From the NCBI GenBank assembly GCA_027487945.1, contig JAIYCQ010000045.1, forward strand, positions 1-39,175: a DNA stretch of 39,175 bases, in the 5' to 3' direction. Both the position numbers and the translations under genes were made by a program. Shown here in pieces: positions 16,441 to 23,975 of the stretch. This stretch comes from Caulobacteraceae bacterium (GTDB lineage: Bacteria > Pseudomonadota > Alphaproteobacteria > Caulobacterales > Caulobacteraceae). The notes under the pieces are model-generated. The model made no database searches and was not told the DNA's origin. It saw only the letters and a program-made list of their open reading frames with translations. Every line of letters begins with the position of its first letter. The first letter of the stretch is position 1.

Positions 16441-17427
16441 GTGCAGACATTCAGGATGATCGACGCCGGGAGCGCGCGGATCCGCGCCGTTGTGAGGGGC
16501 TCGGGCCCGCTGGTGCTCATGGTCCATGGCTTCCCGGAGAGCTGGTACAGCTGGCGTCACCAGATCGATCCGATCGCCGAAGCCGGTTTCACCGCCTGCG
16601 CCATCGACGTCCGCGGCTACGGCGGCTCGCAAAAGTTCGACCGGGTCGAAGACTACGCCATGGAGAACATGATCGCCGACATCCTCGGCGTGGCCGAGGC
16701 GCTGGCGCCCGGCGAGAAGTTCGTCCTCCTGGGCCACGACTGGGGGGCGCCGATGGTCTGGCAGACCAGCCTGCTTCACCCTGACCGGGTCGCGGCCGTG
16801 GCCGCCCTGTCGGTGATCCACTCGGGCGTGCCGGAGCAGTCGTTCGATGACGTCATCAAGGCGATGTTCGACGACAACAACGTCTTCTTCTACCAGAGCT
16901 ACTTCCGGCCGGTCGGCAAGGCCGAGGCGGTGTTCGACGCCGACCCGCGCGATTTCATCCGGCGGTTCTACTATGTGGGCTCGGGTGATATCGACCTGAC
17001 GACGCTGGCCGGGATGACCAAGACCTCGGACGACACCCTTCTGGACGGCCTGCCCGATCCGGATCCGTTCCCCGCCTGGCTGAGCGACGCGGACCTCGAC
17101 TACTACGTCGCCGAGTTCGAGGGCTCGGGCTTCTTCGGGCCATTGAGCCGCTATCGCAACCACACCCGGGACTTCCACTTCCTGCAGCCGTTCAAGGGCC
17201 GCAAGGTCGAGCAGCCGGCCTTCTTCATCGCCGGCGACAAGGACGGCGCGTTCACCGCCTTCGGCATGGCCCAGGATCCGATCGCAGCCCTGCGGACCCA
17301 GGTCCCGAACCTGGAGGGCGCGCACGTCCTGCCGGGCATCGGACACTGGACACAGCAGGAGGCGCCGGAGCAGGTCAACGCCCTGCTGGTTCCCTGGCTG
17401 TCGTCGCTGCGGGGCCGCGTCGTCTGA
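16441..17427 (+). CDS. Epoxide hydrolase-like alpha/beta hydrolase
   Basis: This 328-residue alpha/beta hydrolase has the oxyanion motif HGFP (29-32) in VHGFPESWYSWRHQ and the nucleophile elbow GHDWGAP with Asp100 in place of Ser. It has an acid in AGDKDG (266-268) and the catalytic His302 in GIGHWTQQE. An Asp nucleophile plus HGFPE and a Tyr-rich cap domain (about 135-220) is the pattern of soluble epoxide hydrolases, which open epoxides to diols; haloalkane dehalogenases are the main alternative. The GTG at 16441 has GGAGGA seven bases upstream, better than an earlier in-frame start. Its stop codon directly abuts the stop of the convergent TetR gene. It shares an operator with the small-protein/amidohydrolase/flavoprotein operon. 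Confidence 0.88.
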   Translation: MQTFRMIDAGSARIRAVVRGSGPLVLMVHGFPESWYSWRHQIDPIAEAGFTACAIDVRGYGGSQKFDRVEDYAMENMIADILGVAEALAPGEKFVLLGHDWGAPMVWQTSLLHPDRVAAVAALSVIHSGVPEQSFDDVIKAMFDDNNVFFYQSYFRPVGKAEAVFDADPRDFIRRFYYVGSGDIDLTTLAGMTKTSDDTLLDGLPDPDPFPAWLSDADLDYYVAEFEGSGFFGPLSRYRNHTRDFHFLQPFKGRKVEQPAFFIAGDKDGAFTAFGMAQDPIAALRTQVPNLEGAHVLPGIGHWTQQEAPEQVNALLVPWLSSLRGRVV

Positions 17428-18105
17428 CTAGTTGGCGGCCGAAGCCCTGACCGCCAGCAGCTCGGCCTGGAACTCCAGCATGCGCCGGCGGGCCTGCGGC
17501 CGGAACCCGTCCGAGGCGGCGGCGCAGAGCGCGGAGGCGTAGCCGAAGCAGGCAGCCGGCGCGAGTTCGCGCACCGAGCTGCCGCCGAGCACCCAGGTGA
17601 GGATAACCGAGGCGAAGCGCCCGTTGAGCGTCGCCTGCAGCAGGTCCATGTCGATGTCGTCGGCGATGGCCCCGGCGGCGCGGGCCTCATCCAGCAGACC
17701 CCGCCAGAACAGGCTGCTCTGCGGCGTGATCAGCTCGGCCCAGAGCTCCGGGTCGCCGCCGCGCGTGTCGAGCAGCGCCGCCCACAGGGTGCGGTAAAAC
17801 TCCGGATCCTGGACGTGGTAGGCGAGCGTGATCCGCACCGCCATGAAGATGCGCTCGACAGCGCTGAGGTCCTTCAGCGCCGCGAACCTTTCCTGGAACT
17901 CGCGCGCGTCCTCAAGCACCGCCATGACGATGCCGCGCTTGGAGCCGAACAGGTTGTAGGGCGTCGCCAGGCTGACATTGGCGCGGGCGGCGATGGCGCG
18001 CATCGACAGGCCGGTGTCGCCGGTCTCGCGGATCAGCGCCCGCGCCGCGTCCACGATGCGCCGCCGCCGCTCTTCCTTGGCTTCCTCGCGTTTGCCGCCG
18101 CTCAT
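17428..18105 (-). CDS. TetR-family transcriptional regulator (of the 16352-21869 regulon)
   Basis: This protein of about 225 residues has an N-terminal helix-turn-helix: RRRRIVDAARALIRETG, then SMRAIAARANVSLATPYNLFGSK. The all-helical ligand-binding domain that follows is not assignable to a known sensor. The ATG at 18105 begins just before the DNA-binding domain; a GTG at 18138 would add 11 residues, and neither has a strong ribosome-binding site. It is last in the minus-strand operon after the FAD oxidoreductase gene and converges with the epoxide hydrolase gene. It probably binds TATAACGYGTTATA at 16352 and 21825, repressing both transcription units, its own included, until a substrate or product binds. 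That link is inferred from position and motif sharing. Confidence 0.88.
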   Translation of the reverse strand: MSGGKREEAKEERRRRIVDAARALIRETGDTGLSMRAIAARANVSLATPYNLFGSKRGIVMAVLEDAREFQERFAALKDLSAVERIFMAVRITLAYHVQDPEFYRTLWAALLDTRGGDPELWAELITPQSSLFWRGLLDEARAAGAIADDIDMDLLQATLNGRFASVILTWVLGGSSVRELAPAACFGYASALCAAASDGFRPQARRRMLEFQAELLAVRASAAN

Positions 18106-18176
18106 GCCCCGCCCCGAGTCCGAGCCCTCATTTGGCACAGCCGGCGCGCCGCGTCAGCCGCCGGTGTCCGCCGAGG

Positions 18177-19685
18177 TCACGCGGCCTGCCGCGCCAGCGC
18201 GACGTCGGCCTGGAAGTCGAGGCCCAGACTGGCCATCATCTCCTCACGCTCCGGCCCCGGCTTCGGCGGATAGAGCGCGGCGTTCGCCTTCCGGCCCCGC
18301 GCCCAGGTCATCAGCACGCGGGCCATGTTCCGGGGCTTCTTCAGCCAGGCGTCGGGATGCTCGAGCATGTGGAATCCCCGCATCGCCTCACGCATCAGTC
18401 CGACATCGCGGCGAATGGCGATGGTGACGGCGTCCTCGACGAAGCTCCTGGCGAGACGCGCCTTGAACGACGGCCGGCGCCCAGGGGTCAGCGCCGCGCG
18501 GGCCCGGCGAATAGCCGTGCGGTCCTGGCGCTGCATCAGGTCGTAGAAGGGGCGCAGCTCGCGATGGACCATGTCGTGATAGTCCAGAACGCGCTGATCC
18601 GGATCGTCCACCCCGTCCAGCACATCGCGCAGCCCATAGGCGGCGACGGCGGCGAAGGAACAGCCCCGACCGTACAGCGGATTGGTGCGGATCAGGTTGT
18701 CGCCGATGGCGAAGTAGCCGCGCACAGCGGCCTTGCCGTCGGCGACCATATCACGCCAGCGCATGTGCAGGTCGCCCATGCCGAAGACCTTGGTCGTCGG
18801 CTCGGACACCGCCGGATCGGTCCAGGGACGCAGTCCGGGCAGCATCTGCGTCATGGCCTGGAAGATATCCGGGTTCACGATCGCCTTACGCATCTCGTAC
18901 TCGATCTCCGGCGTACAGACGGTGATCGAGAAGCAGCCGTTGTCGGCCGGGAACACCCCGAACTTGAGGAAGCCGAGGTCGCCGTTGGGCGGCGGGTTCT
19001 CGCTCCGCGAGGGCTCGGCCTGGCCCGGCTTCAGCCGATAGTGTCGGGTGAAGTAGAGGATGCCGGCCGTCTCGCTGCTCTCCTGGATCGGCGCGCCCAG
19101 CTCGACCAGCTGGCCCACCAGGTCGCCGCCCTTGCCGGCGCCGTCGACGACGATTTCCGCCCGCAGCTCGACCGGTCCGTCAGGCGAATCGCACGCGACG
19201 CCCACCACCGTCAGCGCGCCGTCCGCGGCGGTCTCGGTGATCAGGCTCCGAACAAAAAGGCCCGAACGGATGCTCACGTTGGGCAGGGTCTCGACATAGC
19301 GCCGCATCACCAGCTCCAGCGTGGTGCGCCGGCTGGTGATCAACGTCAGATCGGCGTCGGTCGGCTCAGGGGCATAGGTCTCCCGCTGCCGCTCGCTCAG
19401 CATCGACTCGAAGGTGACCTCGCGCACGCCGAACGCCCGCAGCTCGTCCAGCAGGCCGGGATGGTCGGCCTTCAACAGCAGCCTCAGGCGGGCGAGGAAG
19501 GCATGGCTCTGGCGCAGGTGGCCGACGCCGTTGCGCTTCCAGTCGCGGAAGGCGTCGTCGGCGCCGCCCTCGGGCGGAGAGGCGTCACGCTCGACAAGGG
19601 TCACCTGCCGGCCCGTGGGACCGAGCGCCAGGGCGGCGCACAGGCCGGAGATCCCCGCGCCGATGACGAGAACGGACTCGCTCAT
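18177..19685 (-). CDS. FAD-dependent oxidoreductase, aromatic-monooxygenase-like
   Basis: This 502-residue flavoprotein has the dinucleotide motif VIGAGISGL (GAGISG at 9-14), followed by LVERDASPPE. It also has a central beta-sheet substrate domain and the second FAD motif GDNLIRTNPLYGRGCSFA near residue 340. This layout matches group A flavin monooxygenases (p-hydroxybenzoate hydroxylase fold) and related geranylgeranyl-reductase/halogenase-like proteins. The C-terminal about 100 residues are helical and basic. The long upstream open frame is not used: the ATG at 19685 follows AGGGAGG by five bases, ten bases after the amidohydrolase stop. It may oxygenate a hydrophobic substrate whose epoxide product the co-regulated hydrolase opens; this is inference. 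Confidence 0.82.
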   Translation of the reverse strand: MSESVLVIGAGISGLCAALALGPTGRQVTLVERDASPPEGGADDAFRDWKRNGVGHLRQSHAFLARLRLLLKADHPGLLDELRAFGVREVTFESMLSERQRETYAPEPTDADLTLITSRRTTLELVMRRYVETLPNVSIRSGLFVRSLITETAADGALTVVGVACDSPDGPVELRAEIVVDGAGKGGDLVGQLVELGAPIQESSETAGILYFTRHYRLKPGQAEPSRSENPPPNGDLGFLKFGVFPADNGCFSITVCTPEIEYEMRKAIVNPDIFQAMTQMLPGLRPWTDPAVSEPTTKVFGMGDLHMRWRDMVADGKAAVRGYFAIGDNLIRTNPLYGRGCSFAAVAAYGLRDVLDGVDDPDQRVLDYHDMVHRELRPFYDLMQRQDRTAIRRARAALTPGRRPSFKARLARSFVEDAVTIAIRRDVGLMREAMRGFHMLEHPDAWLKKPRNMARVLMTWARGRKANAALYPPKPGPEREEMMASLGLDFQADVALARQAA

Positions 19686-19695
19686 GAGCGCCTCC

Positions 19696-21360
19696 CTAGC
19701 CACAGATCGCGCCGGAGCGCGCGTCGGTATAGGCGCCGTGGGCCCAGGCCACCTCGCCGTTGACCAGCACCACATCGACCCCGGTCGAGGAGCGGATGTA
19801 GCGCATGCCATCCCCCGGCACATCGTGGACGGGCCGTTCCTCCAGCCGGTCGATGGTGTCGGCGTCGAACACCACGATATCGGCCGCATAGCCCGGCTTG
19901 AGCCGGCCACGGTCCTTGAGGCCCCAGATGTCGGCGGTGTCGGCGGTGATCTTCTTGACCGCCGCCTCGAGGGTGAAGTCGCCCGACTTGCGGACGAACT
20001 CGCTGAACAGATAGCCGGTGTCGCCGTAGGTCGAGAAGGACGACAGGTGCGCCCCGCCGTCGCTGGCCCCGATGTGCACCAGCGGGTTGGCCAGCATAGG
20101 CCCGATGCGGTCGGTCAGATGGTGGCCGCCGTTGGCCGCCAGGAAGGCGACGTCCAGCCCGTTCTCACGCGAAATGTCGATGATCGCCTCGGCGCAGCCC
20201 TGGCCGCGCTCGCGGGCGATGTCGACGACCCGACGGCCGACATAGGCCGCGGGCGCCCGGTCCCCGCCGCGCACGACCAGACGGCCGAACGTCGCCTCGC
20301 CGCCGTCTGGCCCCGCGTCGCGGATCAGGACGGCGCGGGTCTCGGCGTCGTCCAGCGCCGCCATCCGCTCGTCGAGCGGCAGGCGCAGGGTCCGCACCCA
20401 GCGCGGCAGACGGGCCAGGAACAGGGAGGGGTTGAGCAGCGAGAAACTGATGTCGATCGGCCGCGTCTGCATCTGGGGCCAGACCCTGGCGCCGCGCGCG
20501 AACTGCTCGGCCACCCGGGCCAGGATGCGAGTCGCAGCGGTCGGCGTGGCCGTCGAGTCGAACACCGGCGAGAAGGTGGTCGGAATCCCGTGCCTGACCG
20601 ACAGCTCCGCGAGCTGGTCGACCCGGGCGATGGTGATGTCGACGTCGTAGAACTCCGGCACCACCTGCAGCATGCGGCCGCCGTCCTCGCCGAGCACGGC
20701 GCAAAGCGCGTCCAGTTCGGCGAACTCGGCAAAGCGGCTGGGCACCGGCCGGGCCTTGTCGTCGACGTCAACGAAGCTGGTCGACAGGCCGATCGCCCCT
20801 TCGTTCAGGCACTGGCGCAGCAGCACCTGCATCGCCGTGATCTCGTCCGCCGTCGCGGCCCGCTGCTGGGAGTCCTCGCCCATGACCCACAGCCGGATCA
20901 GGCTGTGGCCGACCAGCGGTGCGACGTTGATGGCCAGGTCCGGCGCGATCGTCTCGCAGTAGCCGGCGAAGCCCTCCCAGGTCCATTTGGCGTACTTCTC
21001 GGTGAAGGCCACCGCCGGCATTTCCTCGATCTGCTGGAACATGCCGACGACCTTCTGCCGGTCGGCGGCGCGCAGCGGAGCCAGCGACAGCGAGCAGTTG
21101 CCGGGAATGACCGAGGTGACGCCGTGCTCCAGCGCCGGGCGCGCCTGGCCGTCCCAGAGCAGCTGGGCGTCGAAGTGGGTGTGCGGATCGATGAAGCCCG
21201 GCGCGACGACGCGGCCGGAGGCGTCGATCGTCTGGCGCGCCTCGCCCGGCAGGTTGCCGATGGCGGCGATGCGGCCGTTCTGGATGGCGACGTCTGCCCG
21301 GATTCCGGCAGCCCCTTCGCCGTCGACCACCAGGCCGTTGCGGATGACGATGTCGTACAA
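19696..21360 (-). CDS. Amidohydrolase, D-aminoacylase (N-acyl-D-amino-acid deacylase)-like
   Basis: This 554-residue metal-dependent hydrolase has a split beta-sandwich plus TIM barrel. It begins with a beta-sandwich (MYDIVIRNGLVVDGEG) and has the metal ligands His60-x-His62 in GFIDPHTHFDAQ. It also has the GNCS segment (Cys89) characteristic of D-aminoacylases, and ASDGGAH (about 440) with the catalytic Asp. Members cleave N-acyl or amide bonds, but many in this branch have no known substrate. The start is TTG, with GAGGGAG seven bases before it and two bases after the upstream stop; no ATG would keep the conserved N terminus. It sits between the 78-residue small protein and the FAD oxidoreductase in a TetR-controlled operon. 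Confidence 0.85.
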   Translation of the reverse strand: MYDIVIRNGLVVDGEGAAGIRADVAIQNGRIAAIGNLPGEARQTIDASGRVVAPGFIDPHTHFDAQLLWDGQARPALEHGVTSVIPGNCSLSLAPLRAADRQKVVGMFQQIEEMPAVAFTEKYAKWTWEGFAGYCETIAPDLAINVAPLVGHSLIRLWVMGEDSQQRAATADEITAMQVLLRQCLNEGAIGLSTSFVDVDDKARPVPSRFAEFAELDALCAVLGEDGGRMLQVVPEFYDVDITIARVDQLAELSVRHGIPTTFSPVFDSTATPTAATRILARVAEQFARGARVWPQMQTRPIDISFSLLNPSLFLARLPRWVRTLRLPLDERMAALDDAETRAVLIRDAGPDGGEATFGRLVVRGGDRAPAAYVGRRVVDIARERGQGCAEAIIDISRENGLDVAFLAANGGHHLTDRIGPMLANPLVHIGASDGGAHLSSFSTYGDTGYLFSEFVRKSGDFTLEAAVKKITADTADIWGLKDRGRLKPGYAADIVVFDADTIDRLEERPVHDVPGDGMRYIRSSTGVDVVLVNGEVAWAHGAYTDARSGAICG

Positions 21361-21362
21361 GG

Positions 21363-21599
21363 TCAGACTCCCTCGAGGATCTTGCGCCAGGAGTGGCCGG
21401 TCAGGCCCTCCAGGCTGTCGGCGGCGCAGCTTTGCATCAGGGCGAAGCCGGCCTCGGCGTCGAGCAGGACGACGCCCACCACGCCGTTCGGATAGCGGAT
21501 GCGGAGCACCAGCTCCGCCTCGCCGTCGTGCCCGGCGGCCAGTTCGGCGCCGACGATCACGGCCTCTTGCGAGGTCAGGGCGCCGGCGTAGTCGCTCAT
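21363..21599 (-). CDS. Small conserved-looking protein of unknown function (78 aa)
   Basis: This 78-residue protein matches no family I recognise. The N-terminal half is acidic and strand-like (VLRIRYPNGVVGVVLLD), and the C-terminal half is amphipathic and contains AGFALMQSCAADSLEGLTGHSW, with one Cys, one His and a Trp. There is no signal peptide or membrane segment. Its ATG overlaps the stop of the 67-residue gene (ATGA) and its stop is two bases from the amidohydrolase start, so it is made with both. Tight coupling suggests it is a subunit, chaperone or specificity factor for the amidohydrolase or flavoprotein; this is a guess from position only. Confidence 0.7.
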   Translation of the reverse strand: MSDYAGALTSQEAVIVGAELAAGHDGEAELVLRIRYPNGVVGVVLLDAEAGFALMQSCAADSLEGLTGHSWRKILEGV

Positions 21600-21799
21600 T
21601 GCAGCGGCGGCTCCACGAACACCACGTCGCTACCCAGCAGCAGGCCGGCCGGCCGGCGCATGACGAAGATGTGCATGTTGTAGCTCTTGATCCGGTCGAT
21701 GGCCGCGTCGAGCGGTTCGCCCGGCAGCGCGCGGGCGGCCAGCGCCTCGATCGTCTCGTTGGTCTGCGGCGTCACGAAACGCCGATGGGCCGAAAGCAT
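21596..21799 (-). CDS. Small protein of unknown function (67 aa), possible LysM-like fold
   Basis: This 67-residue protein heads the TetR-controlled operon. The pattern of two helices (TIEALAARAL, LDAAIDRIKSYN) followed by LLLGSDVVFVEPP recalls the order of a LysM or phage tail-X-like domain (helices, Asn-containing turn, then a GD/GS-V-x-V-x-P strand). The similarity is short and not decisive. It lacks a secretion signal. The ATG follows GGGAG, about nine bases away, and the operator and promoter are directly upstream (21819-21869). The stop overlaps the ATG of the 78-residue gene. Its position as first gene suggests a dedicated partner rather than a chance reading frame. Confidence 0.7.
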   Translation of the reverse strand: MLSAHRRFVTPQTNETIEALAARALPGEPLDAAIDRIKSYNMHIFVMRRPAGLLLGSDVVFVEPPLQ

Positions 21800-21818
21800 C
21801 GCCTGCTCTCCCGCTCGG

Positions 21819-21844
21819 GATATTTATAACGTGTTATAAATATC
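21819..21844. promoter_or_regulatory. TetR-type operator, copy 2 (extended)
   Basis: An inverted repeat has 12-bp perfect arms (GATATTTATAAC / GTTATAAATATC) around a 2-base centre. Its core TATAACGTGTTATA (21825-21838) differs by one base from the operator at 16352. It lies 20 bases before the start of the 67-residue gene and overlaps the expected -10 region of the minus-strand promoter, an ideal place for a repressor. AT content is striking in this GC-rich context. Confidence 0.78.
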
Positions 21845-21869
21845 TGCCACAGAGATACGGCGCCGTCAA
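21838..21869 (-). promoter_or_regulatory. Promoter of the small-protein/amidohydrolase/FAD/TetR operon
   Basis: On the minus strand TTGACGG (complement of 21863-21869) matches the alphaproteobacterial -35 consensus TTGACGS exactly. About 15-18 bases downstream lies an AT-rich GCAGATAT-like -10 area that runs into the operator at 21819-21844. The operon then starts at 21799. Confidence 0.55.
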
Positions 21870-21915
21870 AGGGGATTGCTCGGGGGCGAAGCCCAGGCGC
21901 CGGTTCAGCCAGGGC

Positions 21916-21935
21916 GAGGCCGCGTTTGCGGCCTC
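21916..21935 (-). terminator. Terminator hairpin after mlaF
   Basis: Eight-bp perfect arms (GAGGCCGC / GCGGCCTC) with a 4-base loop lie 14 bases past the mlaF stop, on the transcribed strand of the Mla operon. No T-tract follows. It separates the Mla operon from the promoter of the next minus-strand operon. Confidence 0.6.
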
Positions 21936-21949
21936 CCGGGCGCGCGCCG

Positions 21950-22705
21950 TCAGCGCGGGGGAAGGCTCGCCTCGACCATCGAGCGCACCCGGGGGTCCGT
22001 GGTGGCGTCGAGGTCGGCGCGACCGCCCTGCCAGGCGATGCGTCCCCCGTCGAGAAGCGCGATATCGTCGGCGATGGTCCGTGCCGAGACAAGGTCATGG
22101 GTGATCGTGACGGCGGTGCAGCCGAGCCGGGTGACCTGATCGGCAATCAGGCGGCTGATGCTGGCGGCCGTCACCGGATCGAGGCCCGTGGTCGGCTCGT
22201 CGAAGAACAGGATCCTGGGCGCACCGACGATCGCCCGCGCCAGTCCGACGCGCTTCTGCATGCCTCCTGAGAGCTCGGAGGGAAACAGGTCGGCCACCTC
22301 GGGCCCAAGCTGGACCTGCGCCAGAGCCTCAACGGCCGCATCGCGAGCACGGGCCCGGGGTCGATTGTCGGCGTGCAGCAGGCGGAAGGCGACGACTTCC
22401 CAGATCCTGAGGCTGTCGAAGAGCGCCGAGCCCTGGAACAGGACGCCGGACTGGCGATAGAGCGCCGACTGCCGGCGGTTGAACAGGCCCGGCAGCGGCC
22501 GGCCTCCGAACAGGACGGATCCCGCGTCGGGACGCATCAGGCCGAGCGCCAGCTTCAGGGTGACCGACTTGCCCTGCCCTGAGCCGCCGATAATGACCAA
22601 CGACCGCCCGGTCGCCAGCGACAGGTCGAGGCCATCGAGCACCGCCCGGCCGCCAAGGACCTTGCGAACGCCTCGCCACTCCAGTTCCGGCGCCGCCTCG
22701 CTCAT
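21950..22705 (-). CDS. mlaF: MlaF, phospholipid ABC transporter ATPase
   Basis: This 251-residue ABC ATPase has Walker A GGSGQGKSV (40-48), signature LSGGMQKR (145-152), Walker B ILFFDEPTTGLDP (165-177) and the ITHDL switch His. The LSGGMQ signature and FFDEP-TTGLDP sequence are typical of the MlaF/Ttg2A branch. It powers lipid movement by the MlaFEDB complex between inner membrane and periplasm. The longer open frame above is antisense noise; the ATG at 22705 overlaps the mlaE stop (ATGA). It is the last gene of the mlaACDEF operon, and a hairpin terminator follows. Confidence 0.93.
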   Translation of the reverse strand: MSEAAPELEWRGVRKVLGGRAVLDGLDLSLATGRSLVIIGGSGQGKSVTLKLALGLMRPDAGSVLFGGRPLPGLFNRRQSALYRQSGVLFQGSALFDSLRIWEVVAFRLLHADNRPRARARDAAVEALAQVQLGPEVADLFPSELSGGMQKRVGLARAIVGAPRILFFDEPTTGLDPVTAASISRLIADQVTRLGCTAVTITHDLVSARTIADDIALLDGGRIAWQGGRADLDATTDPRVRSMVEASLPPR

Positions 22706-23490
22706 GTGCGGGTGAACCAGCTGGTCAGCAGAAAGTCGGTGGCGAAGATCAGCACGCCTGACCAGACCATGGCCTGGGTGGCCGCATGTCCGACCCCGCG
22801 GGCTCCGCCGGTCGCCCGGTAGCCGTGAAAGGCGCCCATCGCCGTCACGATGAAGCCGAACACCGCCGCCTTGATCAGGCCAGACTGGACATCCCAGGCC
22901 TCGAGGAAGGAGACGGTCGACCGCGCGTAGGTCTCCGGATTGAAGCCCAGTGACAGGGTCGACACCAGCCATCCGCCGCCGATGCCGACGATGTCGGCGA
23001 CACCGGTCAGCAGGGGAAGGGTCGCAACGCCGGCGAGAACGCGCGGCGCTACCAGGAACCGAAAGGGGTCGGTGGACAGCGTGCGCATGGCATCGATCTG
23101 TTCGGTCGCCCGCATGGCGCCGATCTCGGCCGCAATGGTCGTCGCGACACGGCCGGAGAGCATCAGCGCCACGAGCACCGGCGCCAGTTCGCGGGTGATG
23201 CCGAGGGCCACGATCTGCGGCACGATCTGTTCGGCGTTGAAACGGCCTCCGCCCGTGTAGATGTTCAGGGCCAGGGCTGCCCCGGTGAACACCGCCGTCA
23301 GGCCGACAACCGGCAGGGACAGGAAACCGATCGACACCGCCTGTCGCACGATCTGTCCGCCATGCCAGCGCGGCGTGAAACAGGCGAACACCGTCCGCCC
23401 GACGAACAGGCTCAGCGCCCCGACAATCGCACAAACCCCGATGACGAGGCGTCCGATGAGGGTGAACGGGGCGAGGACCACCTGTTGCAT
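22702..23490 (-). CDS. mlaE: MlaE, phospholipid ABC transporter permease
   Basis: This 262-residue protein belongs to the MlaE/DUF140 permease family. About five membrane segments are visible, with the conserved middle region RELAPVLVALMLSGRVATTIAAEIGAMRATEQIDAM and the C-terminal GVGHAATQAMVWSGVLIFATDF. These are the core helices of the Mla permease dimer. It forms the inner-membrane channel part of the complex with MlaF and MlaD. The ATG lies eight bases after the mlaD stop. It is intact and of normal length. Confidence 0.94.
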   Translation of the reverse strand: MQQVVLAPFTLIGRLVIGVCAIVGALSLFVGRTVFACFTPRWHGGQIVRQAVSIGFLSLPVVGLTAVFTGAALALNIYTGGGRFNAEQIVPQIVALGITRELAPVLVALMLSGRVATTIAAEIGAMRATEQIDAMRTLSTDPFRFLVAPRVLAGVATLPLLTGVADIVGIGGGWLVSTLSLGFNPETYARSTVSFLEAWDVQSGLIKAAVFGFIVTAMGAFHGYRATGGARGVGHAATQAMVWSGVLIFATDFLLTSWFTRT

Positions 23491-23498
23491 GGGTCGTT

Positions 23499-23963
23499 TC
23501 AGGTCGCCGGCTCGCCCGCGGTCGCGGGTTTGTTGATGAACTGACCGATCAGGCCGAACAGATCGACCGCACCCTGGGTATTCTCGATCTCGCCGCCGGC
23601 CTTGAGCATCGCCGTGTCGGCGCCCGGTTCGATCGCCACATGCGCGCCGCCCAGCAGGCCGTCGCTGGTCACGCGCGCCGTGGAGTCGAGCGGCAGCCGG
23701 GTCTGCGGCGCGACCTCCAGTTCGGCCACCGCGAGGTAGGTGTCCGGCTGCAGGGCGATGCGCTCGACCCGTCCGACCTTGACCCCCGCGACCCGGACGT
23801 CGTCGCCCTCGCGAAGTCCGCCCACCTGGCCGAACCGGGCGGTCAGGCGATAGCCGTCCTGCGCCGGTTGCGCGTCACCCGCGACCAGCAGGTAGGTCAG
23901 AAAGACGCCGGCTCCGAGCAGAACGACAGCGCCGACAAGCGGCTCGATCCAGTTGTCGCGCAT
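23499..23963 (-). CDS. mlaD: MlaD, MCE-domain phospholipid-binding subunit
   Basis: This 154-residue protein has one N-terminal membrane anchor (about 8-28) and a single MCE domain from about 35 to 115. The typical segment GLREGDDVRVAGVKVGRV precedes a DSTARVTSDGLLGGAHVAIEPG strand. MlaD hexamers form a periplasmic ring that carries lipid between MlaC and the MlaFE permease. The C-terminal tail (VDLFGLIGQFINKP) is short and probably helical, as in other MlaD proteins. It is in operon with mlaC (12 bases upstream) and mlaE. Confidence 0.93.
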   Translation of the reverse strand: MRDNWIEPLVGAVVLLGAGVFLTYLLVAGDAQPAQDGYRLTARFGQVGGLREGDDVRVAGVKVGRVERIALQPDTYLAVAELEVAPQTRLPLDSTARVTSDGLLGGAHVAIEPGADTAMLKAGGEIENTQGAVDLFGLIGQFINKPATAGEPAT

Positions 23964-23975
23964 CGCGTCGCCCTC

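Noticed and set aside
19414..21495. 693-codon plus-strand frame across the amidohydrolase and FAD genes
   Set aside because: Shadow of the minus-strand genes; no motif, no ribosome-binding site.
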